From positions 1 to 51,755 of IMG/VR virus record IMGVR_UViG_3300042691_048901: DNA of 51,755 nucleotides, one strand, 5' to 3'. Made by a program: the position numbers and the translations under genes. Shown here one piece after another: positions 1 to 8,170 of this stretch (positions within the stretch are counted from its first letter, which is position 1; every line of letters begins with the position of its first letter). The notes beneath the pieces are model-generated. The model was not told the origin of the DNA, made no database searches, and worked only from the letters and a program-made list of their open reading frames with translations. Origin of the DNA: a virus.

Positions 1-789
1 GTTGCACAGTGGGAATATAATCAAGAAGCAAATGCACAAGCTCCTGAAGTTGGCGTTCAAATTGATCAGTTTTCTGTTAAATTGATTAGAAGAATGTTAA
101 GAGGAAAATTCACTCTTGATTCTATTACTGATGCACAAGCGTATCATGGTATTTCATTAGAAAACGAAATGATGGAAATTATGAAGTATGAATTAACTAA
201 TGAAATTAATAGAGAGATCATTAATGACCTTAGAAGTATGGCGGCGATTACAAACTCTGTAGATTACGCAGCTAATACTGTAACTAATACTTCTGGAAAC
301 TATGATGATTCTTTCAAATTAGTTCTTGATGCAATCAATGGTCTTGGTGCAGAAATTCTTAACCAAAGCAGATTAGGAAGAGGAAACTTTGTTGTAGGTA
401 ACCCTGTAACACTAGCTTTCTTAGATAGAGTACCTGGATTTGTTGGTTCTGGTGTTTCTTATGATGGAAAAGGTCTTTCTTATGCTGGTTCCCTTGGAAA
501 CAGAATTAAGTTTTACACTGATCCACAATATGTTAAGAATGAATTGCTTGTTGGTTATAAAGGCCCATCTGCAATTGATACTGGATATATTCATGCTCCA
601 TATTTGCCAATTACTGCAACACCTACATTGCTTAACCCTGAAACTGGTGATCCTAGCAAGATTTTTTATACTCGATATGGAAAAACTTATTCTGATTTTA
701 ATCCAGAAACAGGCGCAGCTAGCAATGCAATCTATAGAGGCGAATACGCTTACGGAAGATTATTTATGCAAAACTTCCCAACAATCTAA
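1..789 (+). CDS. 23: Major capsid protein, T4 gp23-like (3' part; 5' end outside window)
   Basis: The reading frame is open from base 1, so this is the C-terminal ~262 residues of a longer protein. The segment with EVGVQIDQFSVKLIRRMLRG, then TLDSITDAQAYHGISLE and NEINREIINDLRSMA has the order and spacing of the T4 gp23 region that reads as the beta-strand pair, the ELAQD-x-HG helix and the EINREI helix. gp23 forms the hexamers of the head shell after cleavage by the prohead protease. A strong terminator follows directly, as expected for a highly expressed late gene. The start and the gp21 cleavage site lie outside the window. Identification is by family pattern, fairly sure. Confidence 0.9.
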   Translation, partial: VAQWEYNQEANAQAPEVGVQIDQFSVKLIRRMLRGKFTLDSITDAQAYHGISLENEMMEIMKYELTNEINREIINDLRSMAAITNSVDYAANTVTNTSGNYDDSFKLVLDAINGLGAEILNQSRLGRGNFVVGNPVTLAFLDRVPGFVGSGVSYDGKGLSYAGSLGNRIKFYTDPQYVKNELLVGYKGPSAIDTGYIHAPYLPITATPTLLNPETGDPSKIFYTRYGKTYSDFNPETGAASNAIYRGEYAYGRLFMQNFPTI

Positions 790-814
790 TTTAAAAAAGA
801 TTATTGGATATACT

Positions 815-844
815 AAAGGAGAGCATTTGCTCTCCTTTTTTTTT
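815..844 (+). terminator. Rho-independent terminator after the capsid gene
   Basis: A perfect 10-bp stem (AAAGGAGAGC / GCTCTCCTTT) with a 4-nt loop runs into a T tract. It separates the capsid gene from the acyltransferase gene that starts 19 nt later. Confidence 0.92.
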
Positions 845-862
845 ATTTTAAAAGAGGATTAA

Positions 863-1543
863 ATGCTTATTTGCAGTATATTATCAAATATAAAAGAAGA
901 ATCAATAAAAAATGAAATACTAAGTTTAAGAAATATAATATTTCAAGAAACATATAGTTATGATATTAAAGATAATTGGGATAATTATGATGATAATAGT
1001 TATCATTTTTTAATATATAATAATGATAAAAAATTAGTTGGTTATTATAGATTAAGAAAATTTAATAATAATTTTAATGATACTTTGGCATCTGAACTTT
1101 TTGATTTAAATAATTTTTCATTAAATGAATTTGCAGAAATAAGCAGAGCATGTGTGCATCCAAATTATAGAGATGGTAGTGTGATTTCATTATTGTGGAC
1201 AAATATTTCAGGCTTTCTTTTAACACATGAAATTCAATATTGCATTGGTTGTACGTCAATTATTAATAATACTATAATATTAAATAATACATTTTCCTAT
1301 ATATTAAATAAAAATTTAATTTTTAAAGATTTAATTTTGCCAAAAAATAAAATTATTATAGAAAAGAAATTAGATGAAGAACATATAAAAAAGAAAAATG
1401 TCACAACACTAATTAGAGCTTATGGAAAACAAGGTGCATTATTTTCTCCATGGCCTAGTTTAGATGAAAAATGGAATACTATTGATTTTTTTACTGTATT
1501 TAGTGTTGCAAGTTTAACTAAAAAATTAGCAAAAATGGGATAA
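863..1543 (+). CDS. GNAT-fold N-acyltransferase, OlsB/N-acyl amino acid synthase-like
   Basis: 226 residues. The centre (about residues 90-130) reads EISRACVHPNYRDG, then a helix and CIGCTS. This is the signature of the Acetyltransf_5 group (ornithine acyl-ACP N-acyltransferase OlsB, N-acyl amino acid synthases, distant to LuxI-type autoinducer synthases): a conserved Glu, Arg-x-Cys-Val, P-x-x-R, then a GC motif. Later KQGALFSPWPSLDE and a conserved phenylalanine-rich tail also fit. Family members move an acyl chain from acyl-ACP to the amine of an amino acid. RBS gagg precedes the ATG. It sits alone between the capsid gene terminator and the first genes with the shared N-terminal peptide, and lacks that peptide itself. 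The substrate is not readable from sequence. Confidence 0.7.
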   Translation: MLICSILSNIKEESIKNEILSLRNIIFQETYSYDIKDNWDNYDDNSYHFLIYNNDKKLVGYYRLRKFNNNFNDTLASELFDLNNFSLNEFAEISRACVHPNYRDGSVISLLWTNISGFLLTHEIQYCIGCTSIINNTIILNNTFSYILNKNLIFKDLILPKNKIIIEKKLDEEHIKKKNVTTLIRAYGKQGALFSPWPSLDEKWNTIDFFTVFSVASLTKKLAKMG

Positions 1544-1561
1544 AATTAATAAAAATAAATT

Positions 1562-1762
1562 ATGAAAGAAATAGAAAAAAATTTAAAAGTAATATTAGAG
1601 AATGAAAATATTGATGAAAGTTTTTTAGGTTTACCAACATCTAAAGAAGAGTTAATAAAAACATTAGCAAATATGTTAGCAACAAATAAAGATTTTTTAA
1701 ATAAAATTCTAGCAAATGTAGATTTTGAAGTTAGAGTATCTGGAATTAAAAAAAGTCAATAA
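1562..1762 (+). CDS. Small protein of unknown function, possible capsid-targeting N-terminus
   Basis: 66 residues, mostly helical and charged. No family recognised. The first residues MKEIEKNLKVILE then N resemble a weak version of the shared N-terminal peptide (hydrophobic-x-Glu at residues 11-13). No clear Shine-Dalgarno sequence precedes the ATG, but it lies 18 nt after the acyltransferase stop and 9 nt before the next gene, in an apparent operon. Confidence 0.6.
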   Translation: MKEIEKNLKVILENENIDESFLGLPTSKEELIKTLANMLATNKDFLNKILANVDFEVRVSGIKKSQ

Positions 1763-1771
1763 GGAAAAAAT

Positions 1772-2092
1772 ATGAAAAAGTTTAATGATTATTTAACAAT
1801 AATTCAAGAATTAAGGCAAAGTGGTGATTCAGGAAATGGTGATTCAGAAGATATGAATGATAATTCTTGGAATGAAGTTTCAATGGACGATGGAGTTGAT
1901 GATGTTTTTGATTATAGCGAACTTTTAGATGATTTCAAAGATCCAATTTTAAAAAATAGATGGAAAAATATAATAATAGAAATAGAAGATGAAAAATTAC
2001 AAGGTAAAATGATTGAAAATTATGCAAATACTGGATATAATGTTTTTCATGAAACTAAAACGGGTAAATTTTATTATCAAAAGCCAAATTAA
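1772..2092 (+). CDS. Putative capsid-internal protein, acidic, unknown function
   Basis: 106 residues. It begins MKKFNDYLTIIQE, the same pattern as the protein at 7801 (MKSFKEYLQVIQE), with a hydrophobic-x-Glu site (I-Q-E) suited to a gp21-type prohead protease. The remainder is strongly acidic with Ser/Gly/Asp runs followed by a short basic C-terminus. RBS aagga lies 7 nt before the ATG. No enzyme motif seen. Confidence 0.75.
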   Translation: MKKFNDYLTIIQELRQSGDSGNGDSEDMNDNSWNEVSMDDGVDDVFDYSELLDDFKDPILKNRWKNIIIEIEDEKLQGKMIENYANTGYNVFHETKTGKFYYQKPN

Positions 2093-2096
2093 TTAA

Positions 2097-3344
2097 ATGA
2101 AATTTTGCTCAAAACTTAACTTGATATTAGAAGCTTCAAATAAAAAATTAGCATGGGGCGATAAAGAAGATTGGGAATTAATCTTTGGTGGTTATAATTC
2201 AAGAGATACTTATGATTTAATACCAATAACTAAAGAAGCATTTCCTATTAATGTAACATATCAAAGTATTTTTGGACATATTACTTCAATAAAGGAATTA
2301 AATAATTTAATTCAAAATCAAAATCAAGAAAATAATCCAATTTCTACTTTTAAAAATTTTGAAAGAAATTGGATGGCAATGCCATCTGGCGGTGGAACTT
2401 TAATTATTTTAAAAGGACAACCGCTTTTTGGTAGCGACATGGATACTTCATCTATTCCAGGTAAAGAAGGTATAAAAAGATATATTAATTCAGGAGAATT
2501 TACTTCTGAAGATAGATTTATAGATGAAAATGGTTTTCCTTATGATTTTTTAGATAGAGAAGAATATTTAAAATTACAAGAATTTAAAAATGAAAATGTT
2601 AAAATAAAAGCTAATATATTAAAAAAACATTTAAGCAAAATTAAAAAAATAATTACTGCATTAAAAGCTAAAAAAAAGAAAGATAAAACTTATGACGAAT
2701 ATGATTTTCAAATCTCTAATGATTTTACAGATTTTTCTTTTATTAGAGATTTTGAATATTTTGATATAGTAAATAAAGTATTATCAGAAACTCCTGATTT
2801 TGAATTTAATGGCGCTCCATATACAATAGAAGATTTTAATAAATTAAAAGAGCAAATGACTTCTGCATATTTTAATAATCTTAGAGAATTTAGCACAAAA
2901 TTTTGGAAAGATAATGATGAACTTTTATCTAAAGTTTTATTGCCAAAAAAAATAGGGTTTAAAATAACCTCAATAGTAGATTGGAATGAATTTATAGTAA
3001 AAAATTATACAATAGAAAAAATATATTTTTTTGATTTTATTAATTATTATACAGATAAAAGACAAGATGCTTCATTATTAAAAGAAGCATTAGAATTATT
3101 AATTGATTTTTTAAAAAATAGTAATTTAAAATCAAAAATAATTATAGAAGATTTTTCAAATTTTCCAATAAAAGTAGCAACAGTAAAAAAATTAAAAACT
3201 ATACAAGAAGAATGTTCCGAATTAATTAAAAAAATAAAAATTGAGTACAAAGATATAATTTTATCTAAGCCCCAATTTGAACAACAAATTAAAGCAGAAT
3301 TTAAAAATATAAAAGAAACTGAAATAAAAATAGACAACAATTAA
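2097..3344 (+). CDS. Putative capsid-internal protein, 415 aa, unknown function
   Basis: Begins MKFCSKLNLILE then A, a capsid-targeting-like peptide with a candidate cleavage after residue 12. Residues 24-110 contain W-rich segments and a Gly-rich stretch (MPSGGGTLIILKGQPLFGSD) that may be a folded N-terminal domain. The rest is Lys/Glu-rich and helical. Starts 5 nt after the upstream stop, so it is probably translated from the same mRNA. No family recognised. Confidence 0.75.
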   Translation: MKFCSKLNLILEASNKKLAWGDKEDWELIFGGYNSRDTYDLIPITKEAFPINVTYQSIFGHITSIKELNNLIQNQNQENNPISTFKNFERNWMAMPSGGGTLIILKGQPLFGSDMDTSSIPGKEGIKRYINSGEFTSEDRFIDENGFPYDFLDREEYLKLQEFKNENVKIKANILKKHLSKIKKIITALKAKKKKDKTYDEYDFQISNDFTDFSFIRDFEYFDIVNKVLSETPDFEFNGAPYTIEDFNKLKEQMTSAYFNNLREFSTKFWKDNDELLSKVLLPKKIGFKITSIVDWNEFIVKNYTIEKIYFFDFINYYTDKRQDASLLKEALELLIDFLKNSNLKSKIIIEDFSNFPIKVATVKKLKTIQEECSELIKKIKIEYKDIILSKPQFEQQIKAEFKNIKETEIKIDNN

Positions 3345-3365
3345 ATATAAGTATATAATAAAAAA

Positions 3366-3719
3366 ATGAAACATGAATTGTTTCTTCCTATTTTTTTTAT
3401 TATATGTTATTCTATTATTGCCTTAATAAGTTTACCAAAAAATAGTGCAACAATAAATAATAAATATAATCAACAATTTATAGTTAAACAAGAAGTTAAA
3501 CAAGAAGTTAAACAAGAAGTTAAACAAGAAGTTAAACAAGAAGTTAAACAAGAAGTTAAACAAGAAGTTAAACAAGAAGTTAAACAAGAAGTTAAACAAG
3601 AAGTTAAACAAGAAGTTAAACAAGAAGTTAAACAAGAAGTTAAACAAGAAGTTAAACAATTAAAACATCAGCAAAAGCAACAACAATATTTTCAAGAAGA
3701 TGAATGTCCGGCTAATTAA
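3366..3719 (+). CDS. Membrane-anchored VKQE-repeat protein
   Basis: 117 residues. Residues 5-23 form a hydrophobic N-terminal segment (signal anchor or uncleaved signal peptide), followed by a short linker and then 14 exact copies of Val-Lys-Gln-Glu plus a partial copy. The tail is Gln/Lys-rich and ends with a single Cys (DECPAN). The repeat would make a long charged helix or coiled rod outside or inside the membrane. A TAAATATA motif lies 17 nt upstream. No homologue recognised. Confidence 0.65.
   Translation: MKHELFLPIFFIICYSIIALISLPKNSATINNKYNQQFIVKQEVKQEVKQEVKQEVKQEVKQEVKQEVKQEVKQEVKQEVKQEVKQEVKQEVKQEVKQLKHQQKQQQYFQEDECPAN
3483..3659 (+). repeat. Tandem 12-bp repeat, 14 full copies
   Basis: Fourteen identical copies of GTTAAACAAGAA (3483-3650) followed by nine bases of a fifteenth. 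The unit is a multiple of three, so slippage changes protein length by four residues without frameshift. The absence of any base difference between copies points to recent expansion or homogenisation. Confidence 0.97.
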
Positions 3720-3726
3720 AAAAAAT

Positions 3727-3755
3727 TAGACACTTTTAATTAGTCTGGATATAAT
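3727..3755 (+). promoter_or_regulatory. Sigma70-type promoter for the methyltransferase
   Basis: TAGACA, 17 nt, TATAAT. The predicted start of transcription lies about 7 nt after the -10, followed by the RBS aaggag and a TTG start. It differs from the GTTTACAAAA promoters of the small early genes. Confidence 0.65.
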
Positions 3756-3777
3756 AAAACATAAGGAGAACAAAACA

Positions 3778-4767
3778 TTGATATTAGATTTATTTTGTGG
3801 AGCAGGTGGTTTCGGTGTAGGCTTTAAAAAAGCTGGTTTCACTGTCGGGCTCGCAAATGACATCTGGAAGGCAGCAGCGGAAACTTATAAACATAATAAC
3901 CCTAGCGTTCCATTTATCGAAGGCGACATTAGAAATTTAACAGAAGAAAGCGTATTACCTCATTTTCCAAATGGAGTAGAATTGATTATAGGTGGACCAC
4001 CATGTCAAGGTTTTTCTTTACAAAATGGTAAGCGAGACGCAGAAGATCCAAGAAACTTTTTATTCTTAGAATATGCAAGAATATTAGGATTTGCTAAACC
4101 AAAAATGTTTATTATGGAAAATGTTAAAAACATGGCTTCTATGAAAACAATTCATGGTGATAAATTTGTAGATTGGATGTTAAAAACATTTGATGAAGCC
4201 GGATATGATACAAAATTTAAAGTCCTTAATTCAAAAGATTATGATGTACCACAAGCGCGACAAAGAGTAATTATTGTTGGAACGCGCAAAGATTTGCCAA
4301 ATACTTGGGATTATCCTGCTCCTGTAACTGCAATACCGATTACATTATGGGAAGCAATTAGTCCATCTAGTGATGGTTTACCAAATGATTTTTATCCCGT
4401 TATGAGTGGTAAGCAACAAGAACGATTAGATTTTTTACAAATTGGTCAATGTAATTTAGACTTGCCAGATCATTTAAGAACAAAAGCACGATTTACAAAT
4501 CAATATAAAAAGTTATATCCAGATAGACCTTCCCCAACAGTAACAAATTGGAGAAGTACACATACGCAACATCCTTATGAACCAAGACTTCTTAAAGTTA
4601 GAGAAATAGCGCGAATACAATCATTTCCTGACAATTATGAATTTAAGGGTAGTATAAATTCTCAATATCAACAATTAGGTAATGCAGTTCCAGTTAATTT
4701 AGCTTATCATTTAGCACTACAAACTAAAAACTGGTTAAGCACAATCAAAGAACCAGTAACAGCTTAA
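3778..4767 (+). CDS. DNA (cytosine-5) methyltransferase
   Basis: 329 residues with the full C5-methyltransferase motif set: motif I DLFCGAGGFGVG (residues 4-15), motif IV GGPPCQGFS with catalytic Cys76, motif VI MENVKNM, motif VIII QARQRVIIVG, a short target-recognition region, motif IX around RPSPTV and motif X QLGNAVPV. It would methylate cytosine in phage and/or host DNA, probably against restriction. Start is TTG with RBS aaggag; no ATG in frame precedes motif I. The gene is less AT-rich than its neighbours and carries its own promoter and terminator, so it looks like an acquired cassette. The recognition site is not predictable here. Confidence 0.95.
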   Translation: MILDLFCGAGGFGVGFKKAGFTVGLANDIWKAAAETYKHNNPSVPFIEGDIRNLTEESVLPHFPNGVELIIGGPPCQGFSLQNGKRDAEDPRNFLFLEYARILGFAKPKMFIMENVKNMASMKTIHGDKFVDWMLKTFDEAGYDTKFKVLNSKDYDVPQARQRVIIVGTRKDLPNTWDYPAPVTAIPITLWEAISPSSDGLPNDFYPVMSGKQQERLDFLQIGQCNLDLPDHLRTKARFTNQYKKLYPDRPSPTVTNWRSTHTQHPYEPRLLKVREIARIQSFPDNYEFKGSINSQYQQLGNAVPVNLAYHLALQTKNWLSTIKEPVTA

Positions 4768-4774
4768 ATTTTAT

Positions 4775-4810
4775 TAGTCACTAATAGAAATATTAGTGAC
4801 TATATTATTT
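4775..4810. terminator. Bidirectional terminator between convergent genes
   Basis: A 12-bp perfect stem (TAGTCACTAATA / TATTAGTGACTA) with a GAAA loop and T-rich flanks. It sits between the methyltransferase (+) and the convergent minus-strand operon. Confidence 0.85.
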
Positions 4811-4811
4811 T

Positions 4812-5999
4812 TTATTTAATAGTTTTATTATAATTATTAATACAATTTTTAACATGCTGAAGAAAATCTGCAAGCTTACCTTCATCTTTTCCAGCCTTTT
4901 GACCTTTTTTTGTTAAAAATCTATTAGACTTTTGCATAAATCTATAAATAATATTATCTATAAATGAATAAAAATTATTTTTAAGATACTTTGAATTATA
5001 ATTAAATATTTTTGTTTTAAAATTAAAATTTTTATCTTTTGATAAAATATTCATTGTTTTATCTAATATATTTTGAAAATAAGGATATTTTTTAAAATAT
5101 TCTTTTATATCTTCAAATTTAACTTGTACATCTTCAAAATTTATTTTTTTAATTTCAGCACTTGGATTTTTTAAAAAATTTTGAACTTCTTTTCTTTTAA
5201 CTGTTTTTAAATAATTAAATATAATTGTATTTTTTAATATATGTAAGAAAAATGGGAATACAACATTATTGGGTGGATTTTCAGCAAAATTAATTATTTT
5301 ACCAGTATCTTTTATTTTCTTTATTTGTTCATCTTCAAAATCAAATTCATTTAGATTGCTAAGATTAACATCGGTAATTAATGCAGAAATTTCTTCTAAT
5401 AATTCTTTATTAGAATATCCAATTGGATTATCAAAATCTCCAAAATTTTTATTTGAAAATTTAGAAACAGTTTTTGGATTAATTACAATATGTATTATTT
5501 CATGTAAAATATTTCTAATCCAATCATAATTATCAAAAGGATTTATTTTAATTATATGAAAATCTTTATTTTTTGAATTAATATTAATAATAGAAAATTC
5601 AATAATAAAATTTTTCTTTATTTGTTTAAATAAAGAATCTGATATATTAAATTTATCTTTTTGATTAATTATTTTATTAATGTCTTTAAGTTCAATTTTT
5701 TTATTTATTAATTTTTTTATAATTCTTAAGAAAGTATAAAATTTTAATAAATCATTTTTTTCAAATTCAAACTTTTTAATATTATCTTTATAATCTAAAT
5801 TAAGATTTAATTTTTGTTTTGTATATTTTTGTAATCCATTTCTTTCTGCATATAATATCTGATAAATCATTATTATATAATTGCCTAAATCTTTTAAATT
5901 GTTTGGATTCTTAGGATTAAAATTAAAATCTGTAAATTTCCAATTACTACCTAAAAATCCACTTTCAATTATTATAGATAATTTTTTTGTAAACTTCAA
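4812..5999 (-). CDS. Putative capsid-internal zinc metallopeptidase-like protein
   Basis: 395 residues. N-terminus MKFTKKLSIIIE then S matches the shared targeting peptide. Residues 166-170 are HEIIH, a zincin HExxH motif in a predicted helix (WIRNILHEIIHIVI), and about 33 residues later KELLEEISALITD supplies a Glu (202 or 203) placed like the third zinc ligand of gluzincins. Paralogue of the protein at 9278-10684: both share GLLGSN-type sequence after the peptide, the NLKDL-NYI segment, the metal motif, and a C-terminal FMQKSNRFLTKKGQK-like region. I infer a protease delivered in the head; activity is not proven. Its start is 2 nt from the stop of the upstream GP88 gene. Confidence 0.72.
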   Translation of the reverse strand: MKFTKKLSIIIESGFLGSNWKFTDFNFNPKNPNNLKDLGNYIIMIYQILYAERNGLQKYTKQKLNLNLDYKDNIKKFEFEKNDLLKFYTFLRIIKKLINKKIELKDINKIINQKDKFNISDSLFKQIKKNFIIEFSIININSKNKDFHIIKINPFDNYDWIRNILHEIIHIVINPKTVSKFSNKNFGDFDNPIGYSNKELLEEISALITDVNLSNLNEFDFEDEQIKKIKDTGKIINFAENPPNNVVFPFFLHILKNTIIFNYLKTVKRKEVQNFLKNPSAEIKKINFEDVQVKFEDIKEYFKKYPYFQNILDKTMNILSKDKNFNFKTKIFNYNSKYLKNNFYSFIDNIIYRFMQKSNRFLTKKGQKAGKDEGKLADFLQHVKNCINNYNKTIK

Positions 6000-6001
6000 A
6001 A

Positions 6002-7717
6002 TTATTTTAATTTATCTTTTTTAGTTGGATTGTATATTTGTATTTTTTTTTCTTTTAATTTTCCAGAGTTTGTTCCATGAACTATTAACGCTATAGCATT
6101 AACATTTAAATTTACAGCTGGAATATCATCATCTGTAACTAATTCCCATTTTAAATTTGGAAAATTTTGCTTATATTTTTCAAATTCCTCTTTTGATGTA
6201 AATACTTGCGATATATTTAAATTATTTAATATTCTTTTAAAATTTTCTTCATCCCAATCTTGTTCTGTTATTTTTTCTTCCGGATTAGTATTGATATTTA
6301 AATATCTAATTATAGCTTTTCTTTCTTTTTCTGTTAAATCTTCTATTTTATTAAATTTAGGATTAGATTTAATTTTTAAAAGTTTACTTAAAAAAACATC
6401 ATTTCTTCCGCCAAAAGATTGTGTAAATTTAAAATTAGGTGGAAGTATTTTTGGTAAAAGATCAACTTGTTTTGTATATCCATAAAAATAAATATTTGGA
6501 AATATTTTAGCAATTTTAATCCATTTTTTAAGATAATTAGCACTATAAAAGTCACCAGAATCATGTATTCTAAACATAATAAAATATTTATTTTTCATAC
6601 TTTTTATAAGATTTAATAAATGAGCTCTCATTACTGGAACAAATTCATTAGATAAAGAAAACATTAATGAAAATTCACTTTTAAAAGTGCCTAATGGATA
6701 TTGATAGGTACCTGCTGCTGCATAACAATATGCAGCACAAGCACCCGCGCCGCTACATACTTTTTCGCCAATTTTTGATTTAAAAGCTGGCAAAGTATAT
6801 TGTAGTGCTTTTACAGCTTTTGCACCACTCTTTTCATTTTCAATTGTCTTAGGTTTAAATTCAATAAGATTAGTAGGTTTTATTTTAGAAAGAATTTTAG
6901 GGTTTTGTTTTTTAATGTATTTTTCATAATCTTTAATTACATTTGCATATTGATCCGTACTTAATTTTTGAGCAGTTAATAATATTTTATCATTTGGTTT
7001 AAGTATATCTTCTAAATAACCATCATATTTTCCATTTATATATACTTGATTTAATCTTATATGTAATGTAACCATAAAACTTAATTTTTTACAAGCTTCT
7101 TTAAAATTTTCATCATTTGGCAATTTTTTATATAATTGTTCTAATTCCTTAAATATTTCTTGACCTTCTAAAGTTTTTAAAAATTCATCGGAAAATTTTT
7201 TGCTATCTTTAAAAATACCTTCTTGTTCTTTTGTTGGTCTATTAGAAATATTATTTTTTTGTAATATTTCATTTTGAATTAAATTTTTAATTTCAAGACC
7301 TGCATTCGGTATAGAAAGTGTTTGCCCTTCTTTTCCGGAAGATTTAATTTGAGAATATTTATTTATTAAAGTAGTTAATATATTATCTAATTGATTTAAT
7401 GTAATTTTTTTAATATTATTATCTGAATATACTTGATTAATTGCTTTTAAACATAATCCTCTTGATATATCTTTAAATCTTTTTATTATAAAATCCATTG
7501 ATTGGTTTTCTAAATCCGCAAACACACCTTCTGTTTCTTTTACAATAGATTCTATACTATCTGTATTTGCATCAAGATTAGCCGCAAAATTTGAATCAAG
7601 TTTATCTAAAACATTGCCTTTTACTTGCATAGTAAAAGCTTTTTGGCTAATTTCGTTTATAATTTCTTTCTCAACTATATTTTTAAATACTTGTAAATAT
7701 TCTTGTAGATTTTGCAT
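6002..7717 (-). CDS. GP88-family protein with targeting-like N-terminus
   Basis: 571 residues. Residues 321-333 (CSGAGACAAYCYA), followed by FRIHDSGDF (382-390) and FYGYTKQ, form the core of the phage 'gene product 88' domain, first noted in mycobacteriophages; its biochemistry is unknown. The three Cys (321, 328, 331) could bind metal or a cluster. The first ~290 residues are a helical extension that begins MQNLQEYLQVF, similar to the shared targeting peptide of its neighbours, with later hydrophobic-x-Glu sites (IVEKE). Transcribed with the metallopeptidase-like gene downstream. RBS aagg lies upstream on the minus strand. Confidence 0.75.
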   Translation of the reverse strand: MQNLQEYLQVFKNIVEKEIINEISQKAFTMQVKGNVLDKLDSNFAANLDANTDSIESIVKETEGVFADLENQSMDFIIKRFKDISRGLCLKAINQVYSDNNIKKITLNQLDNILTTLINKYSQIKSSGKEGQTLSIPNAGLEIKNLIQNEILQKNNISNRPTKEQEGIFKDSKKFSDEFLKTLEGQEIFKELEQLYKKLPNDENFKEACKKLSFMVTLHIRLNQVYINGKYDGYLEDILKPNDKILLTAQKLSTDQYANVIKDYEKYIKKQNPKILSKIKPTNLIEFKPKTIENEKSGAKAVKALQYTLPAFKSKIGEKVCSGAGACAAYCYAAAGTYQYPLGTFKSEFSLMFSLSNEFVPVMRAHLLNLIKSMKNKYFIMFRIHDSGDFYSANYLKKWIKIAKIFPNIYFYGYTKQVDLLPKILPPNFKFTQSFGGRNDVFLSKLLKIKSNPKFNKIEDLTEKERKAIIRYLNINTNPEEKITEQDWDEENFKRILNNLNISQVFTSKEEFEKYKQNFPNLKWELVTDDDIPAVNLNVNAIALIVHGTNSGKLKEKKIQIYNPTKKDKLK

Positions 7718-7756
7718 GATTATACCTTTTATTTATTTAAATATATTTTTAATAAA

Positions 7757-7764
7757 TAAATATA
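7757..7764 (+). promoter_or_regulatory. Possible late promoter (TAAATATA) in divergent region
   Basis: TAAATATA lies 36 nt before the start at 7801. The same octamer precedes many plus-strand late genes in this window (3342, 16146, 17240, 18334, 20995, 36794, 39459, 41889, 47996). T4-like phages use a -10-only late promoter (TATAAATA). In such AT-rich DNA single matches are weak evidence. Confidence 0.3.
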
Positions 7765-7800
7765 AAATTATTTAAAAATAAATTAGAGGATTATTAAATA

Positions 7801-8127
7801 ATGAAAAGTTTTAAAGAATATTTACAAGTAATACAAGAAATGGAAGGTAATGATTCCGATTTAGGTAATATTTTAACTAATATTTTAACTGAAAACAAAA
7901 ACAAAATATTTGAAATTTTTGCTAATTTAAATATTTCAGGTGCATCTGGAATTGAAGAAAATTTAAAAAAAATTTGGAATAGACTATATCATAATATAGA
8001 TGGAATAAAAGAAAAATTTGGTGAATCAGCTGAGGCTGGTTATAATAAAATGGAAAAAATGAATCTTATTGGAGTTTTTAAAAATAAAATACTTATGATA
8101 TTTAATGCTCCAAATAAATCTAAATAA
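7801..8127 (+). CDS. Putative capsid-internal protein, 108 aa
   Basis: Begins MKSFKEYLQVIQE then M, one of the clearest copies of the targeting peptide with an I-Q-E cleavage candidate. The mature part (about 95 residues) is helical with no recognised motif. RBS gagga precedes the ATG. It stands alone between divergent and convergent minus-strand genes. Confidence 0.78.
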   Translation: MKSFKEYLQVIQEMEGNDSDLGNILTNILTENKNKIFEIFANLNISGASGIEENLKKIWNRLYHNIDGIKEKFGESAEAGYNKMEKMNLIGVFKNKILMIFNAPNKSK

Positions 8128-8139
8128 AACAATGTAATT

Positions 8140-8170
8140 GCCACCTTAATAAGGTGGCGCTATAATTTTA
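8140..8170. terminator. Terminator between convergent genes
   Basis: GCCACCTT / AAGGTGGC, 8 bp with a 3-nt loop, the most GC-rich stem locally. It lies between the stop at 8127 (+) and the stop at 8168 (-). T/A-rich on both sides, so it may act in both directions. Confidence 0.75.

Noticed and set aside
440-862. 140-aa plus-strand frame overlapping the capsid gene
   Set aside because: It lies inside the capsid coding sequence and crosses the terminator; composition is that of a shadow frame.
3432-3659. Minus-strand ORF of repeated FNFL units
   Set aside because: It is the reverse reading of the 12-bp tandem repeat; no start signals, and the plus frame has a signal anchor and a defined tail.
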